The notes under the pieces were generated by a model. That model made no database searches. It saw nothing but the letters and a program-made list of their open reading frames with translations, and was not told the DNA's origin. 64,000 nt of DNA from Micromonospora coxensis (GTDB lineage: Bacteria > Actinomycetota > Actinomycetes > Mycobacteriales > Micromonosporaceae): positions 2,356,001-2,420,000 of the forward strand of contig NZ_LT607753.1 of assembly GCF_900090295.1 (NCBI RefSeq), in the 5' to 3' direction. The translations under genes and the position numbers were made by a program. This document shows, in pieces, positions 1 through 7,890 of the stretch. Every line of letters starts with the position of its first letter. Position 1 is the first letter of the stretch.

Positions 1-404
1 TCAACGACGTCGTGCAGACCGTGGTCCGTCCGACCGCCGGTGGCCTGGCCTTCGGTGCCGGTGCCAGCTCCGAGACGGTGACGGTCAGCGACCCGGGCAG
101 CTTCTTCTCGTCGAACCAGTGGGTGCCGGTGGTGACCGGCGTGGTGATCGCCCTCGGCGTGCACCTGCTCAAGTCGGCCGCCCGGCCCGTCGTCAACGCC
201 ACCACCGCCGGCTTCGGCGCGCCGGTGGCGAGCACCGCCGAGGACGCGACCAGCGTGGTGATGTCCCTGGTGGCGATCATCCTGCCGGTGCTGGTGCTGG
301 CGTTCCTGCTCGGCCTGGTGGCCTTCCTCTTCTGGTTCCTGCGCCGGCGGGGCGAGCGCCGCCGCGAACGCGAGGCGGCCCGCGCCGCCGGCTTCCGCGT
401 CTGA
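1..404 (+). CDS. DUF4126-like membrane protein (C-terminal part, 5' end outside window)
   Basis: The frame is open from the left edge of the window and ends at TGA 402-404, so only the C-terminal part is present; a GTG at 12 is in frame but is probably internal. The visible 130 or so residues contain a hydrophobic stretch near WVPVVTGVVIALG and a long membrane segment near the end (LVAIILPVLVLAFLLG). A strongly basic tail, RRRGERRRER, follows and would lie on the cytoplasmic side. The pattern resembles DUF4126 integral membrane proteins, whose function is unknown. It converges on the next gene, with a strong terminator hairpin between them. Family assignment is by pattern only. Confidence 0.6.
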   Translation, partial: NDVVQTVVRPTAGGLAFGAGASSETVTVSDPGSFFSSNQWVPVVTGVVIALGVHLLKSAARPVVNATTAGFGAPVASTAEDATSVVMSLVAIILPVLVLAFLLGLVAFLFWFLRRRGERRREREAARAAGFRV

Positions 405-438
405 CCCCACCCCGCTGACCCGGCTCGGCCCGATACGC

Positions 439-475
439 CGCTGGCCGGCACCCCTGTTCGGGGTGCCGGCCAGCG
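439..475. terminator. Bidirectional terminator hairpin
   Basis: A perfect 16-bp inverted repeat (439-454 with 460-475) has a 5-base loop (tgttc). It lies between two convergent genes, so it can end both transcripts. TTGTG follows on the plus strand, but there is no true U-tract. Confidence 0.85.
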
Positions 476-488
476 TTGTGTGGGTGGG

Positions 489-1085
489 TCAGCTGTTCCA
501 GTGTTCGGCGACGAGGTCGGCGGCCTGCTGCTCCCACTGGGCGTAGTGGTCGGGGTAGGCCGAGACCTGCACGGTCTGGGCGGCCTCGGTCAGCGGCATG
601 TCCTGCCAGCCGTCGACCTGCTTGAGACCCTTCAGGAACGCCAGGGTGGAGTACTCGGGGTCGGTGATCTGCTCGACCGTGCCCCAACCGCTGGAGGGGC
701 GCTGCTGGAACAGGCCCTGCGAGTCGTGATCGTTACGCTCACCCAGGTGGCCGAGGTTCTCCAGCTTCGACTCCTGCAGCGCCGTGGCGATCGACACCAC
801 CGCAGCCCGCTCGTCCATGCCCGCCTTCTTGGTGGCGGCGATGATCGCCTTGACGTTGCCGACCTGCTCATCGGACAGGTCGATACGCGACTGCGCACCC
901 TGCACACCGTGCGGAATCAGCTTGCCCTTGTCCACGGCCGGCTTGTCAGCGGCCATGACAGCGACGGTCTTCACATCGGCAGCCGGGGCGGCGTGCGCCT
1001 CGGTCACCGGACCGGCGAACACACCACCGGCGAAAGCCAGACCAGCAATACCCAGAACGCTCTTACGAATGATCATGGTGTTCAT
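489..1085 (-). CDS. Secreted lysozyme-like (transglycosylase-fold) protein
   Basis: This 198-residue protein starts at ATG 1085, preceded by a GGAG ribosome site 8 bases upstream; the frame stays open further upstream, but those residues are arginine-rich and look untranslated. Residues 1-32 form a Sec signal peptide with a likely AHA|AP cleavage site. The mature part has the pattern of actinobacterial lysozyme-fold proteins: ALQESKLENL with candidate catalytic Glu105, then SQGLFQQRPSSGWGT (about 122-136) and a Tyr/Trp-rich end. Such proteins are thought to cleave or bind peptidoglycan outside the cell; substrate and activity here are inference. The upstream region is unusually long, with a hairpin and a duplicated decamer, which suggests complex control. 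Confidence 0.75.
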   Translation of the reverse strand: MNTMIIRKSVLGIAGLAFAGGVFAGPVTEAHAAPAADVKTVAVMAADKPAVDKGKLIPHGVQGAQSRIDLSDEQVGNVKAIIAATKKAGMDERAAVVSIATALQESKLENLGHLGERNDHDSQGLFQQRPSSGWGTVEQITDPEYSTLAFLKGLKQVDGWQDMPLTEAAQTVQVSAYPDHYAQWEQQAADLVAEHWNS

Positions 1086-1260
1086 AGCAAAGCTCCATCC
1101 GGGGGTCGACACACACGCGTCGCCGGGGGACGACACCGCATGCGGGGCACCTCGACAGGCGCTCACACAACAAAGGGGGAAAGTCGATGTCCGGCTCCTC
1201 GCGAACCCGAGGGGTTCGCGGTCACGCCAAGCACGGGGGGCTTGCGGCGCCGGGACCATG

Positions 1261-1375
1261 TGTAACGACCGGCGGGCCACCAACATTCCAGGCCCCGCAC
1301 CCCCGGGTCAGGCCCCGGGATCAGGGCCGGTACAGCCGGGTGTGCTGCTGCGATCGTCCAGAGAATGTAACGACC
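1261..1375 (-). promoter_or_regulatory. Duplicated decamer GGTCGTTACA upstream of the lysozyme-like gene
   Basis: The sequence TGTAACGACC (GGTCGTTACA read toward the gene) occurs exactly at 1261-1270 and 1366-1375. The starts are 105 bases apart, about ten helical turns. In the distal copy the reading TACATT also fits a -10 hexamer. Two identical sites on one face of the helix suggest operator or activator sites. Which regulator binds is unknown. Confidence 0.4.
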
Positions 1376-1609
1376 CCGCCCCCGCCACCATTCCGCCACC
1401 CGAGTGCCCCCGACCACAGGACCCCGCACACCAACCAGGCACCAACCGAACAAGGACCCACCACCCCGGCACCCCTGAACCGGACAACCAGCCACAGACT
1501 GACCGACCCGCACACCACCCTCGGGTGCAGTTGTCCTCGCCAGGGCAGCAACAACCGCACCCGAAACCGGCCAACTAACCGCGTGACCCGAGGCGAACAC
1601 CCCGGCCCG

Positions 1610-1760
1610 CGTACCCGAAACGGACACCACGGACCTCACACGCACGGACGACGGCCGACCACCGACGCGCGGCGGAGGCCGGATGCATCAGCCGGCGCGA
1701 AGACCCGCCCCCGTACCCGAAACGGACACCACGGACGCCGCACGCCCGCACGACGGCCGA
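1610..1760. repeat. Imperfect direct repeat, 49-base units
   Basis: Units at 1610-1658 and 1712-1760 lie 102 bases apart. The first 25 bases (starting CGTACCCGAAACGGACACCA) are identical and the remaining 24 are mostly conserved. The repeat lies in the non-coding stretch upstream of the deacetylase gene. Function is unknown. Confidence 0.7.
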
Positions 1761-2043
1761 ACACGACGGTGGTGTGGCCCGACCGTGACCGGCGCAGGGA
1801 TCAAGCCTGACCGCCCGGAGCCGGGCACGGTCGGGCCACACCACCCCCGACCACCGACAGCTCCGGCAGGCACAGCGCCCGCCCCGGCCGCCCCCTGTCG
1901 CGGCCAGCCGCACCAGTCACGGCCCCGCCACCACACGGCGCACCACCACACCACCCGGGGAACCGCGCCACACCCACAGACGCAGCCGAACAGGGACCGT
2001 TCGGGGGCCACCCACACCCCCACCGCGCTGCGATCATCACCCG

Positions 2044-3048
2044 GTGCACGTGAAGAATCCCCGCATCCCGCTCGCCGCCGCGGCAGCCGCGCTCGTCGCC
2101 GTCCTCGCGCTGCTCCTCGCCCCGACCCCGCTGCGGAGTCGGGTGCAGGCGACCGCCCTCGACCCGGCCACCACGACCCCGGCCGGCACAGCGCCGGCCA
2201 CCACGACCCCGGCCGGCAGCCCACCCCGCCCCACCACGCCGGGCGGCACCACCACGGACCCCGGGAACACCGCCGCGGACCCGGGCAGCACCGTGGCGGA
2301 CCCGGGCCGGACGGGTGACGACGCCCGACTGCCGGGCGCGACGGAGCCGGGCACCCTGCCGCCGGTCGTCGACCACGGGCCGCGTACGGGTGGGAAGGTG
2401 GCGCTCACCTTCGACGCGGACATGACCGACGCGATGCGCCGCCAGCTGCACGGCCCGAACCCGCCGTCGTACGCCAACCTGGCGATCGTGGAGCTGCTGG
2501 AGCGGCAGCGGGTGCCGGCGACCTTCTTCCTCACCGGCAAGTGGGTGCGGGAGTACCCGGAGCTGACCCGGCGACTGGCCGCCAACCCCCGGTTCGAGCT
2601 GGCCAACCACACCTACGGGCACGCGGCGTTCACGTCGGACTGCTACCACCTGACGCCGCTGCCCCGGCGGGAGATGACCGCCGACGTGGCGCGCACCTTC
2701 GACGTGATCGCCCCGTACGGCGGGCGGCAGACCCGGTACTTCCGCTTCCCGGGGCTCTGCCACGACCGGACGGCGCTGGCCGAGCTGGCGCCGTTGGGGC
2801 TGACCGTGGTGGACGGTGACGTGGTCAGCGGCGACCCGTTCGCAAAGTACTGGCAGCCGATCGTCCGGGCGGTGCTGAGCCAGGTCCGGCCCGGGTCGGT
2901 GATCATCCTGCACGTGACCGAGGCGAACGCGCCGATGACCGACGAGGCGCTGCCGCACATCCTGGCCGGGCTGGCCGAGCGGGGGCTGGAGCCGGCCCCG
3001 CTCTCCGAGGTGCTGGGCGACCCGGCCCGGGTTGCGCCCCGGTCCTAG
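2044..3048 (+). CDS. Polysaccharide deacetylase (NodB domain), secreted or membrane-anchored
   Basis: The product is 334 residues. An N-terminal hydrophobic segment (residues 9-27) serves as signal or anchor, a Thr/Pro/Gly-rich linker spans about 38-115, and a NodB homology domain follows. Metal-binding motifs are visible: TFDAD at 122-126 and NHTYGH at 188-193, with the His pair spaced as in the family. A later FRFPG motif also fits. Family members remove N-acetyl groups from peptidoglycan or other amino sugars in the cell wall; the exact substrate cannot be read here. Start is GTG 2044, or GTG 2050 in frame; neither has a clear ribosome site. The TAG stop overlaps the promoter of the next gene. 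Confidence 0.85.
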   Translation: MHVKNPRIPLAAAAAALVAVLALLLAPTPLRSRVQATALDPATTTPAGTAPATTTPAGSPPRPTTPGGTTTDPGNTAADPGSTVADPGRTGDDARLPGATEPGTLPPVVDHGPRTGGKVALTFDADMTDAMRRQLHGPNPPSYANLAIVELLERQRVPATFFLTGKWVREYPELTRRLAANPRFELANHTYGHAAFTSDCYHLTPLPRREMTADVARTFDVIAPYGGRQTRYFRFPGLCHDRTALAELAPLGLTVVDGDVVSGDPFAKYWQPIVRAVLSQVRPGSVIILHVTEANAPMTDEALPHILAGLAERGLEPAPLSEVLGDPARVAPRS

Positions 3049-3051
3049 CCT
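3046..3051 (+). promoter_or_regulatory. -10 hexamer TAGCCT, leaderless start
   Basis: TAGCCT lies 6 bases before ATG 3058 and uses the TAG stop codon of the deacetylase gene as its first three bases. No Shine-Dalgarno precedes the ATG. The spacing fits a leaderless transcript. Confidence 0.5.
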
Positions 3052-3057
3052 GCGGCC

Positions 3058-3504
3058 ATGACGTACGAGCCGGCCACAGCGCCGAGGAGCAACCGTCGCA
3101 CGCTGCGGATCGTCCTGGTCGTCGTCGGCGTCGTGCTGGCGCTCTGCTGTGTCGGCGGCGCGGTCGGCGGCTACCTCGTCTACGGCGCGGTCAAGGAGGC
3201 GGTCGGGCCGGTCAGCGACGCCACGACGAGCTACCTGGACGCCGTCCGGGCGGGCGACCACCAGCGGGCGTACGGCCTGCTCTGTCGGGAGCGACGGGAG
3301 CGGACGCCGCTGGCGGAGTTCACCCGGCAGCAGGAGGCCCAGCCGCGGTTGGTCGGCTACGAGGTCGGCGGCGTCAACGTCACCACCACCAACGGCCGGG
3401 TCCGGGGCAGCGCGACGGTACGGCTGACCACGGAGACCGGCAGCGCGAGCACGCAGGTGTTCACCCTGGTCAAGGAGGACGGCGCCTGGCGCGTCTGCGG
3501 ATGA
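3058..3504 (+). CDS. Small membrane-anchored protein, DUF4878-like
   Basis: The product is 148 residues, with one transmembrane segment at about 18-42 (IVLVVVGVVLALCCVGGAVG) and an outside domain of about 105 residues. The outside part (SDATTSYLDAVRAGDHQRAYGLLC, here in two pieces, then a beta-rich end with a GAWRVCG tail) resembles DUF4878/lumazine-binding-like domains, whose role is unknown. Two cysteines, in GLLC and at the C-terminus, could pair. It follows the deacetylase closely but appears to have its own promoter. Confidence 0.6.
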   Translation: MTYEPATAPRSNRRTLRIVLVVVGVVLALCCVGGAVGGYLVYGAVKEAVGPVSDATTSYLDAVRAGDHQRAYGLLCRERRERTPLAEFTRQQEAQPRLVGYEVGGVNVTTTNGRVRGSATVRLTTETGSASTQVFTLVKEDGAWRVCG

Positions 3505-3597
3505 CGGCGGGCGGATGCGGGTGACGACGGGCGGAAGCGGCCCGACAAATCCTCCCAAACGCCTACCATCGGGGCAGAGCCGAGAGGGAGGGTCGTC

Positions 3598-3894
3598 ATG
3601 ACCGCCGCGATGGAGATGCCCCGCGTCCAGGACTGCGCTGCCTCGTCCTGCGCCTACAACCACACCAACGACTGCCACGCGTTCGCCATCACGATCGGCA
3701 GCAGCGACCACGCGCACTGCCACACGTTCATCGAGATGCCGGTACGCGGCGGGTTGGAGCAGGCGATCGCCCAGGTCGGCGCGTGTCAGCGGGCCGACTG
3801 CCGGCACAACGCCGAGCTGGAGTGCCACGCCCCGGCGATCAGCGTCGGCGGGTCCATGGACATGGCCGACTGCATGACGTACCAGAGCCGCTGA
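3598..3894 (+). CDS. DUF1540 protein with two cysteine-rich repeats
   Basis: The product is 98 residues with a good GAGGG ribosome site before ATG 3598. It holds two copies of a small Cys/His-rich module: VQDCAASSCAYNHTNDCHA and, later, VGACQRADCRHNAELECHA. Each is followed by a short beta stretch and a further Cys (HCHTF, DCMTY). The pattern matches DUF1540, which is presumed to bind metal through the cysteines. A possible -10 (TACCAT, 3564-3569) lies upstream. Function is unknown; a role in metal storage or sensing is a guess from composition. Confidence 0.75.
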   Translation: MTAAMEMPRVQDCAASSCAYNHTNDCHAFAITIGSSDHAHCHTFIEMPVRGGLEQAIAQVGACQRADCRHNAELECHAPAISVGGSMDMADCMTYQSR

Positions 3895-3909
3895 GGCGGT
3901 CGGGGGACG

Positions 3910-3941
3910 CCCGCCGGCCCCGGGGACGCGGGGCCGGCGGG
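3910..3941. terminator. Bidirectional terminator hairpin
   Basis: A 12-bp perfect stem (3910-3921 with 3930-3941) with an 8-base loop lies between convergent genes. Confidence 0.8.
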
Positions 3942-3945
3942 TCGC

Positions 3946-5955
3946 TCAGCCGGCCAGCCCGTTGGCCTCCCGGATCACGGTGACCAACTCGTCGATGATC
4001 CCGGTCAACGCGAAGTCCTTCGGGGTGAAGACCCGGGCCACCCCGGCGGCCCGCAGCGCGTCGGCGTCCCCGGCGGGGATGATGCCGCCGACCACCACCG
4101 GCAGGTCGCCCCGCCCGGCGGCGCGCAGCCCGTCCAGCACCGCCGGCACCGCCGCCAGGTGCGAGCCGGAGAGCACCGAGAGGCCGACCAGGTCCACGTC
4201 CTCCTCGACGGCGGCGGCCACGATCTGCCCGGCGGTCAGCCGGATGCCCTGGTAGACCACCTCGAAGCCGGCGTCGCGGGCGCGTACCGCGATCTGCTCC
4301 GCGCCGTTGGAGTGCCCGTCCAGGCCCGGCTTGCCGACCAGCAGCCGCAGCCGGCCGCTGCCCAGCTCGCGGGCGGTGGCGGCGACCCGCTCGCGGACCG
4401 CGCCCAGGGTGGCGTCGCCGCCGGCCCCGGCCGCGCCGGCCAGCCCGGTCGGCGCCCGGTACTCGCCGAAGACCTGGCGCAGCGCGCCGGCCCACTCGCC
4501 GGTGGTCACCCCGGCCCGCACGCACTGCAACGTCGCGTCCATCAGGTTCGTCGTGGTCGCGGCGTCCGCGCGGAGCCGGGCCAGCGCGGCGTCCACCGCC
4601 GCCGTGTCCCGACCGGCCCGCCATTCGCGTACGGAGGCGGTGGCGGCCGCCTCGACGGCGGGATCGACCTGCTCGACGGCCTCGGCGCCGGCCGCGGTCA
4701 GCGGCGACGGCTCGGTCTCGGTGAACCGGTTGACGCCGACCACCACGTCGGCGCCGGACTCGATCCGGCGACGCCGGTCGGCGAGCGAGGCGACCAGGGC
4801 GCTCTTGAGGTAGCCGGTCTCCACGGCGGCGACCACGCCCCCCATCTCCAGCACCTTCTCCAGCTCGATCCGCGCCCCGGTGACGATGTCGTCGACCAGC
4901 GCGGTCATCACGTGCGAGCCCTCGAAGAGGTCCGGGTACTCCAGCAGGTCCGACTCGTACGCCAGCACCTGCTGCATCCGCAGCGACCACTGCTGGTCCC
5001 AGGGCCGGGGCAGGCCCAGCGCCTCGTTCCAGGCGGGCAGCTGCACGGCGCGGGCCCGGGCGTCCCGGGAGAAGGTGACGCCGAGCATCTCCAGCACGAT
5101 GCGCTGGATGTTGTTCTCCGGCTGGGCCTCGGTCAGGCCGAGCGAGTTGACCTGCACGCCGTAGCGGAACCGACGCTGCTTCGGGTTCGTCACCCCGTAG
5201 CGCTCGCGGGTGATCTCGTCCCAGAGCGCGCCGAAGGCACGCATCTTGGCGATCTCCTCGACGAAGCGCACCCCGGCGTTGACGAAGAACGAGATCCGCT
5301 GCACCACGTCGCCCATCCGCTCGGCGGGCACCTGGCCGGAGTCGCGCACCGCGTCGAGCACGGCCACGGCGGTGGAGAGCGCGAAGCCGACCTCCTGCAC
5401 CGGCGTGGCCCCGGCCTCCTGGAGGTGGTACGAGCAGATGTTGACCGGGTTCCAGCGCGGCATCTCGCGCAGCGTGTACGCGATGACGTCGGCGGTGAGC
5501 CGCAGCGACGCCGCCGGCGGGAAGATGTACGTCCCCCGGGACAGGTACTCCTTGATGATGTCGTTCTGGGTGGTGCCGGCGCAGCGGGACAGCTCGGCGC
5601 CCTGCTCGGCGGCGACCGTGCCGTAGAGCCCGAGCAGCCACATCGCCGGCGCGTTGATGGTCATGGAGGTGTTCATCTCGGCGATCGGGATGCCGTCGAA
5701 GAGGGCCCGCATGTCGCCGAGGTGCGCCACCGGCACGCCGACCCGGCCGACCTCGCCGGCGGCGAGTTCGTGGTCCGGGTCGTACCCGGTCTGGGTGGGC
5801 AGGTCGAAGGCGACCGAGAGGCCGGTCTGCCCCTTGGCCAGGTTGCGCCGGAAGAGCGCGTTGGTGGCCGCGGCCGAGGAGTGGCCGGCATAGGTGCGCA
5901 TCACCCAGGGGCGGTCGCGCTCGGGCAGCCGGCCGGGGAGAGCCTTCTCATCCAT
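3946..5955 (-). CDS. Adenosylcobalamin-dependent acyl-CoA mutase, MeaA/ethylmalonyl-CoA mutase type
   Basis: The product is 669 residues, the usual length for single-chain mutases of this type. The N-terminal two thirds is the methylmalonyl-CoA-mutase-type barrel (YAGHSSAAATNALFRRNL, FDLPTQTGYDPDH). The C-terminal domain binds B12: GLDGHSNG carries the D-x-H-x-x-G motif whose His ligates cobalt, and a GLSVLSGSH segment follows. The opening motif is typical of proteins annotated MeaA or ethylmalonyl-CoA mutase, which convert (2R)-ethylmalonyl-CoA to methylsuccinyl-CoA; substrate choice (ethyl-, methyl- or isobutyryl-type) cannot be proved by eye. A cobalamin adenosyltransferase and a 3-hydroxybutyryl-CoA dehydrogenase lie within 5 kb, but no crotonyl-CoA reductase is in view. 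ATG 5955 has TAAACT 6 bases upstream and no ribosome site. Confidence 0.85.
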   Translation of the reverse strand: MDEKALPGRLPERDRPWVMRTYAGHSSAAATNALFRRNLAKGQTGLSVAFDLPTQTGYDPDHELAAGEVGRVGVPVAHLGDMRALFDGIPIAEMNTSMTINAPAMWLLGLYGTVAAEQGAELSRCAGTTQNDIIKEYLSRGTYIFPPAASLRLTADVIAYTLREMPRWNPVNICSYHLQEAGATPVQEVGFALSTAVAVLDAVRDSGQVPAERMGDVVQRISFFVNAGVRFVEEIAKMRAFGALWDEITRERYGVTNPKQRRFRYGVQVNSLGLTEAQPENNIQRIVLEMLGVTFSRDARARAVQLPAWNEALGLPRPWDQQWSLRMQQVLAYESDLLEYPDLFEGSHVMTALVDDIVTGARIELEKVLEMGGVVAAVETGYLKSALVASLADRRRRIESGADVVVGVNRFTETEPSPLTAAGAEAVEQVDPAVEAAATASVREWRAGRDTAAVDAALARLRADAATTTNLMDATLQCVRAGVTTGEWAGALRQVFGEYRAPTGLAGAAGAGGDATLGAVRERVAATARELGSGRLRLLVGKPGLDGHSNGAEQIAVRARDAGFEVVYQGIRLTAGQIVAAAVEEDVDLVGLSVLSGSHLAAVPAVLDGLRAAGRGDLPVVVGGIIPAGDADALRAAGVARVFTPKDFALTGIIDELVTVIREANGLAG

Positions 5956-5961
5956 GGCCGG

Positions 5962-5983
5962 AGTTTAAGTTACCGTTCAGTAA
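5962..5983 (-). promoter_or_regulatory. Mutase promoter (-10 TAAACT) with adjacent partial palindrome
   Basis: On the minus strand TAAACT (5962-5967) lies 6 bases from the start codon. Just upstream is TTACTGAACGGTAA (5970-5983), a partly symmetric dyad with matching TTAC/GTAA ends, in an AT-rich patch. It resembles a TetR-type operator placed to block the promoter. The regulator is not identified. Confidence 0.45.
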
Positions 5984-6106
5984 AACGGGTTGTGGAAAAC
6001 CACACAGGTCCATGGAGCGGACCACCGGGTACGCGGGGCGCGACATGGCCGACACCACCACACCCCCGGCAGCCGGCCGGCCCCGGCGGGCCGCACACTT
6101 GACGTC

Positions 6107-6952
6107 ATGGATGACCAGCTCGCGATCTCCGTACGGGGACTGCGCAAGGCGTACGGCGACACCGTCGCGGTGGCGGGAGTGGATCTCGACGTCCACCGGG
6201 GCGAGGTGTTCGCCCTGCTCGGCCCGAACGGCGCGGGCAAGACCACCACGGTGGAGATCCTGGAGGGCTACCGGCGGCGCGACGCCGGTGAGGTACGCGT
6301 GCTCGGCAGCGACCCGGCCGACCCGGACGCCCACCACCGCTCCCGGGTCGGCATCGTGCTCCAGGGCACCGGCGAGTTCGACGAGCTGACCGTCGCCGAG
6401 GTGGTCCGGCACTTCTCCGGCTTCTACGCCGACGCCGACGACCCGGACAAGGTCATCGAGCGGGTCGGGCTGGCCGGCAAGGCGACCGCCCGCACCCACA
6501 CCCTCTCCGGCGGTCAGAAGCGCCGGCTCGACGTGGCGCTGGGCATCATCGGCCGCCCCGAACTGCTCTTCCTCGACGAGCCGACCACCGGCTTCGACCC
6601 GGAGGCGCGGCGCGAGTTCTGGGAGCTGATCCGAGACCTGGCCGCCGCCGGCACCACCATCGTGCTCACCACCCACTACCTGGACGAGGCGGAGGCCCTC
6701 GCCGACCGGGTCGGGGTGATCGCCGCCGGACGGCTGGTCGAGGTGGCCCCGCCGAACCGGCTCGGCAACCGGCAGGAGGCGCTGGCGACGGTCTCCTGGC
6801 GTACCCCGGACGGGACGCCGGAGACCGCGCAGAGCGCGACGCCGACGGCGCTGGTGGCGGAGCTGGCCGCGCGCTTCGGCGGCGAGGTCCCCGGGCTGAC
6901 GGTGACCCGGCCGACCCTGGAAGACGTCTACCTGAAGATGATCGGACACTGA
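6107..6952 (+). CDS. ABC exporter ATP-binding protein (DrrA-like)
   Basis: The product is 281 residues from ATG 6107 (MDDQLAISV). Upstream in-frame codons are rejected because they encode His/Arg/Pro-rich sequence. Walker A is GPNGAGKTT, the signature LSGGQKRR, Walker B LLFLDEPTTGFDPEARR, and the switch His is in VLTTHYLDEAEAL. The C-terminal 60 or so residues match the extra domain of the DrrA/daunorubicin-resistance group, which exports drugs or lipids. It energises the next gene's permease, with which it overlaps by 3 bases (TGATG type). The start is preceded by CACACT and 7 bases, a weaker version of the leaderless pattern seen elsewhere. Substrate is unknown. Confidence 0.9.
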   Translation: MDDQLAISVRGLRKAYGDTVAVAGVDLDVHRGEVFALLGPNGAGKTTTVEILEGYRRRDAGEVRVLGSDPADPDAHHRSRVGIVLQGTGEFDELTVAEVVRHFSGFYADADDPDKVIERVGLAGKATARTHTLSGGQKRRLDVALGIIGRPELLFLDEPTTGFDPEARREFWELIRDLAAAGTTIVLTTHYLDEAEALADRVGVIAAGRLVEVAPPNRLGNRQEALATVSWRTPDGTPETAQSATPTALVAELAARFGGEVPGLTVTRPTLEDVYLKMIGH

Positions 6953-7797
6953 TGACCACCACCACGAAGCCGGCGGCCCGGGCCGCCGCCGTGCCCGCCC
7001 GGCGGCTGGGCGCGGGGACGCTCGCCCTGCGGCAGGGCCGGCTGGAGATCACCCAGTTCCTGCGCAGCCGGGAGTCCGTCGTCTTCACGATGGGCTTCCC
7101 GATCATCATGATCCTGATCTTCGCGGCGATCTTCAGCGACGAGATCGCCCCCGGGGTCAGCTACACCCAGTACTTCATCACCGGCATGATCGCCACCGGC
7201 CTGATGACGGTGAGCTTCCAGAACCTCGGCATCTGGATCCCGATCGAGCGGGACCGGGGCGTGCTCAAGCGCTACCGGGGCACCCCGATGCCGAAGTGGG
7301 TCTGGTTCGCCGGCAAGGTGATCATGGTGGTGGCGATCGGGATCGCCGAGACCGCGCTGCTGCTCGCCGTCTCGGTGGCCCTGTTCGACCTCGACCTGCC
7401 GGGCACCGCCGGCAAGTGGCTCACCTTCGGCTGGGTCTCCGTGCTCGGCGTGACCGCCTGCACCCTCTGCGGCATCGCCATCTCGTCGCTGGCCCGCACC
7501 GCCCGCAGCGGCTCGGCGGTGGTGACGCCGGTGGCGCTGGTGCTCCAGTTCATCTCCGGCGTGTTCTTCGTCTTCACCAGCCTGCCCAGCTGGATGCAGC
7601 AGGTCGCGGCCCTGTTCCCGCTCAAGTGGATGTGCCAGGGGCTGCGCGCGGTCTTCCTGCCCGACAGCTTCGGCGCCCGGGAGCCCGGTGGCTCGTTCGA
7701 GCTGGACCGGGTCGCCCTGGTGCTCGCCCTGTGGTGCGTGATCGGCCTGGTGCTCTGCCTGACCACCTTCCGCTGGACCACCAAGCGCGACGGCTGA
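6952..7797 (+). CDS. ABC-2 type exporter permease (DrrB-like)
   Basis: The product is 281 residues, beginning with an Ala/Arg-rich cytoplasmic tail of about 35 residues followed by about six membrane segments. The conserved ABC-2 region includes VVTPVALVLQFISGVFFVF, with LPSWMQQVAALFPLKW after it. It pairs with the preceding ATPase, whose stop codon overlaps its start. Together they form a full exporter of the daunorubicin-resistance type for lipophilic molecules. The substrate cannot be read from sequence. Confidence 0.9.
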   Translation: MTTTTKPAARAAAVPARRLGAGTLALRQGRLEITQFLRSRESVVFTMGFPIIMILIFAAIFSDEIAPGVSYTQYFITGMIATGLMTVSFQNLGIWIPIERDRGVLKRYRGTPMPKWVWFAGKVIMVVAIGIAETALLLAVSVALFDLDLPGTAGKWLTFGWVSVLGVTACTLCGIAISSLARTARSGSAVVTPVALVLQFISGVFFVFTSLPSWMQQVAALFPLKWMCQGLRAVFLPDSFGAREPGGSFELDRVALVLALWCVIGLVLCLTTFRWTTKRDG

Positions 7798-7814
7798 GAC
7801 CGCCGGACGTGACC

Positions 7815-7842
7815 GGGGCCGGACGCGTCAGCGTCCGGCCCC
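7815..7842. terminator. Bidirectional terminator hairpin
   Basis: A perfect 12-bp stem (7815-7826 with 7831-7842) with a GTCA loop lies between the exporter operon and the convergent dehydrogenase gene. Confidence 0.85.
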
Positions 7843-7890
7843 CGTCGTCGTCGCGGCCGTCGCACCGGGTGCGGCGGCGCGGAGTCGCGC

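Larger units (their letters stand above)
1086..2043. other. Long non-coding region (958 bases)
   Basis: I find no believable gene here. Open frames on both strands translate to low-complexity Pro/Thr/Arg-rich sequence without motifs, and base use (C- and A-rich on the plus strand) differs from nearby genes. It holds the 5' leader of the lysozyme-like gene, including a hairpin at 1201-1219 (8-bp stem, gag loop), a decamer present twice, a 49-base imperfect direct repeat, and the upstream region of the deacetylase gene. A small unrecognised RNA cannot be excluded. Confidence 0.6.

Noticed and set aside
1086..1300. c-di-AMP (ydaO-type) riboswitch in the leader of the lysozyme-like gene
   Set aside because: The gene type fits that regulon, and there is a hairpin, but I could not find the conserved ydaO core segments, in particular the GACAGCTAACCTCG-like end.
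1187..1810. Plus-strand open frame of about 200 codons
   Set aside because: The translation is Pro/Thr/Arg low complexity with no domain, ribosome site or promoter; it is expected by chance at this GC content.
5956..6106. Cobalamin riboswitch near the B12-dependent mutase or adenosyltransferase
   Set aside because: Both genes appear to have leaderless starts, so there is no room for a riboswitch in the leader.
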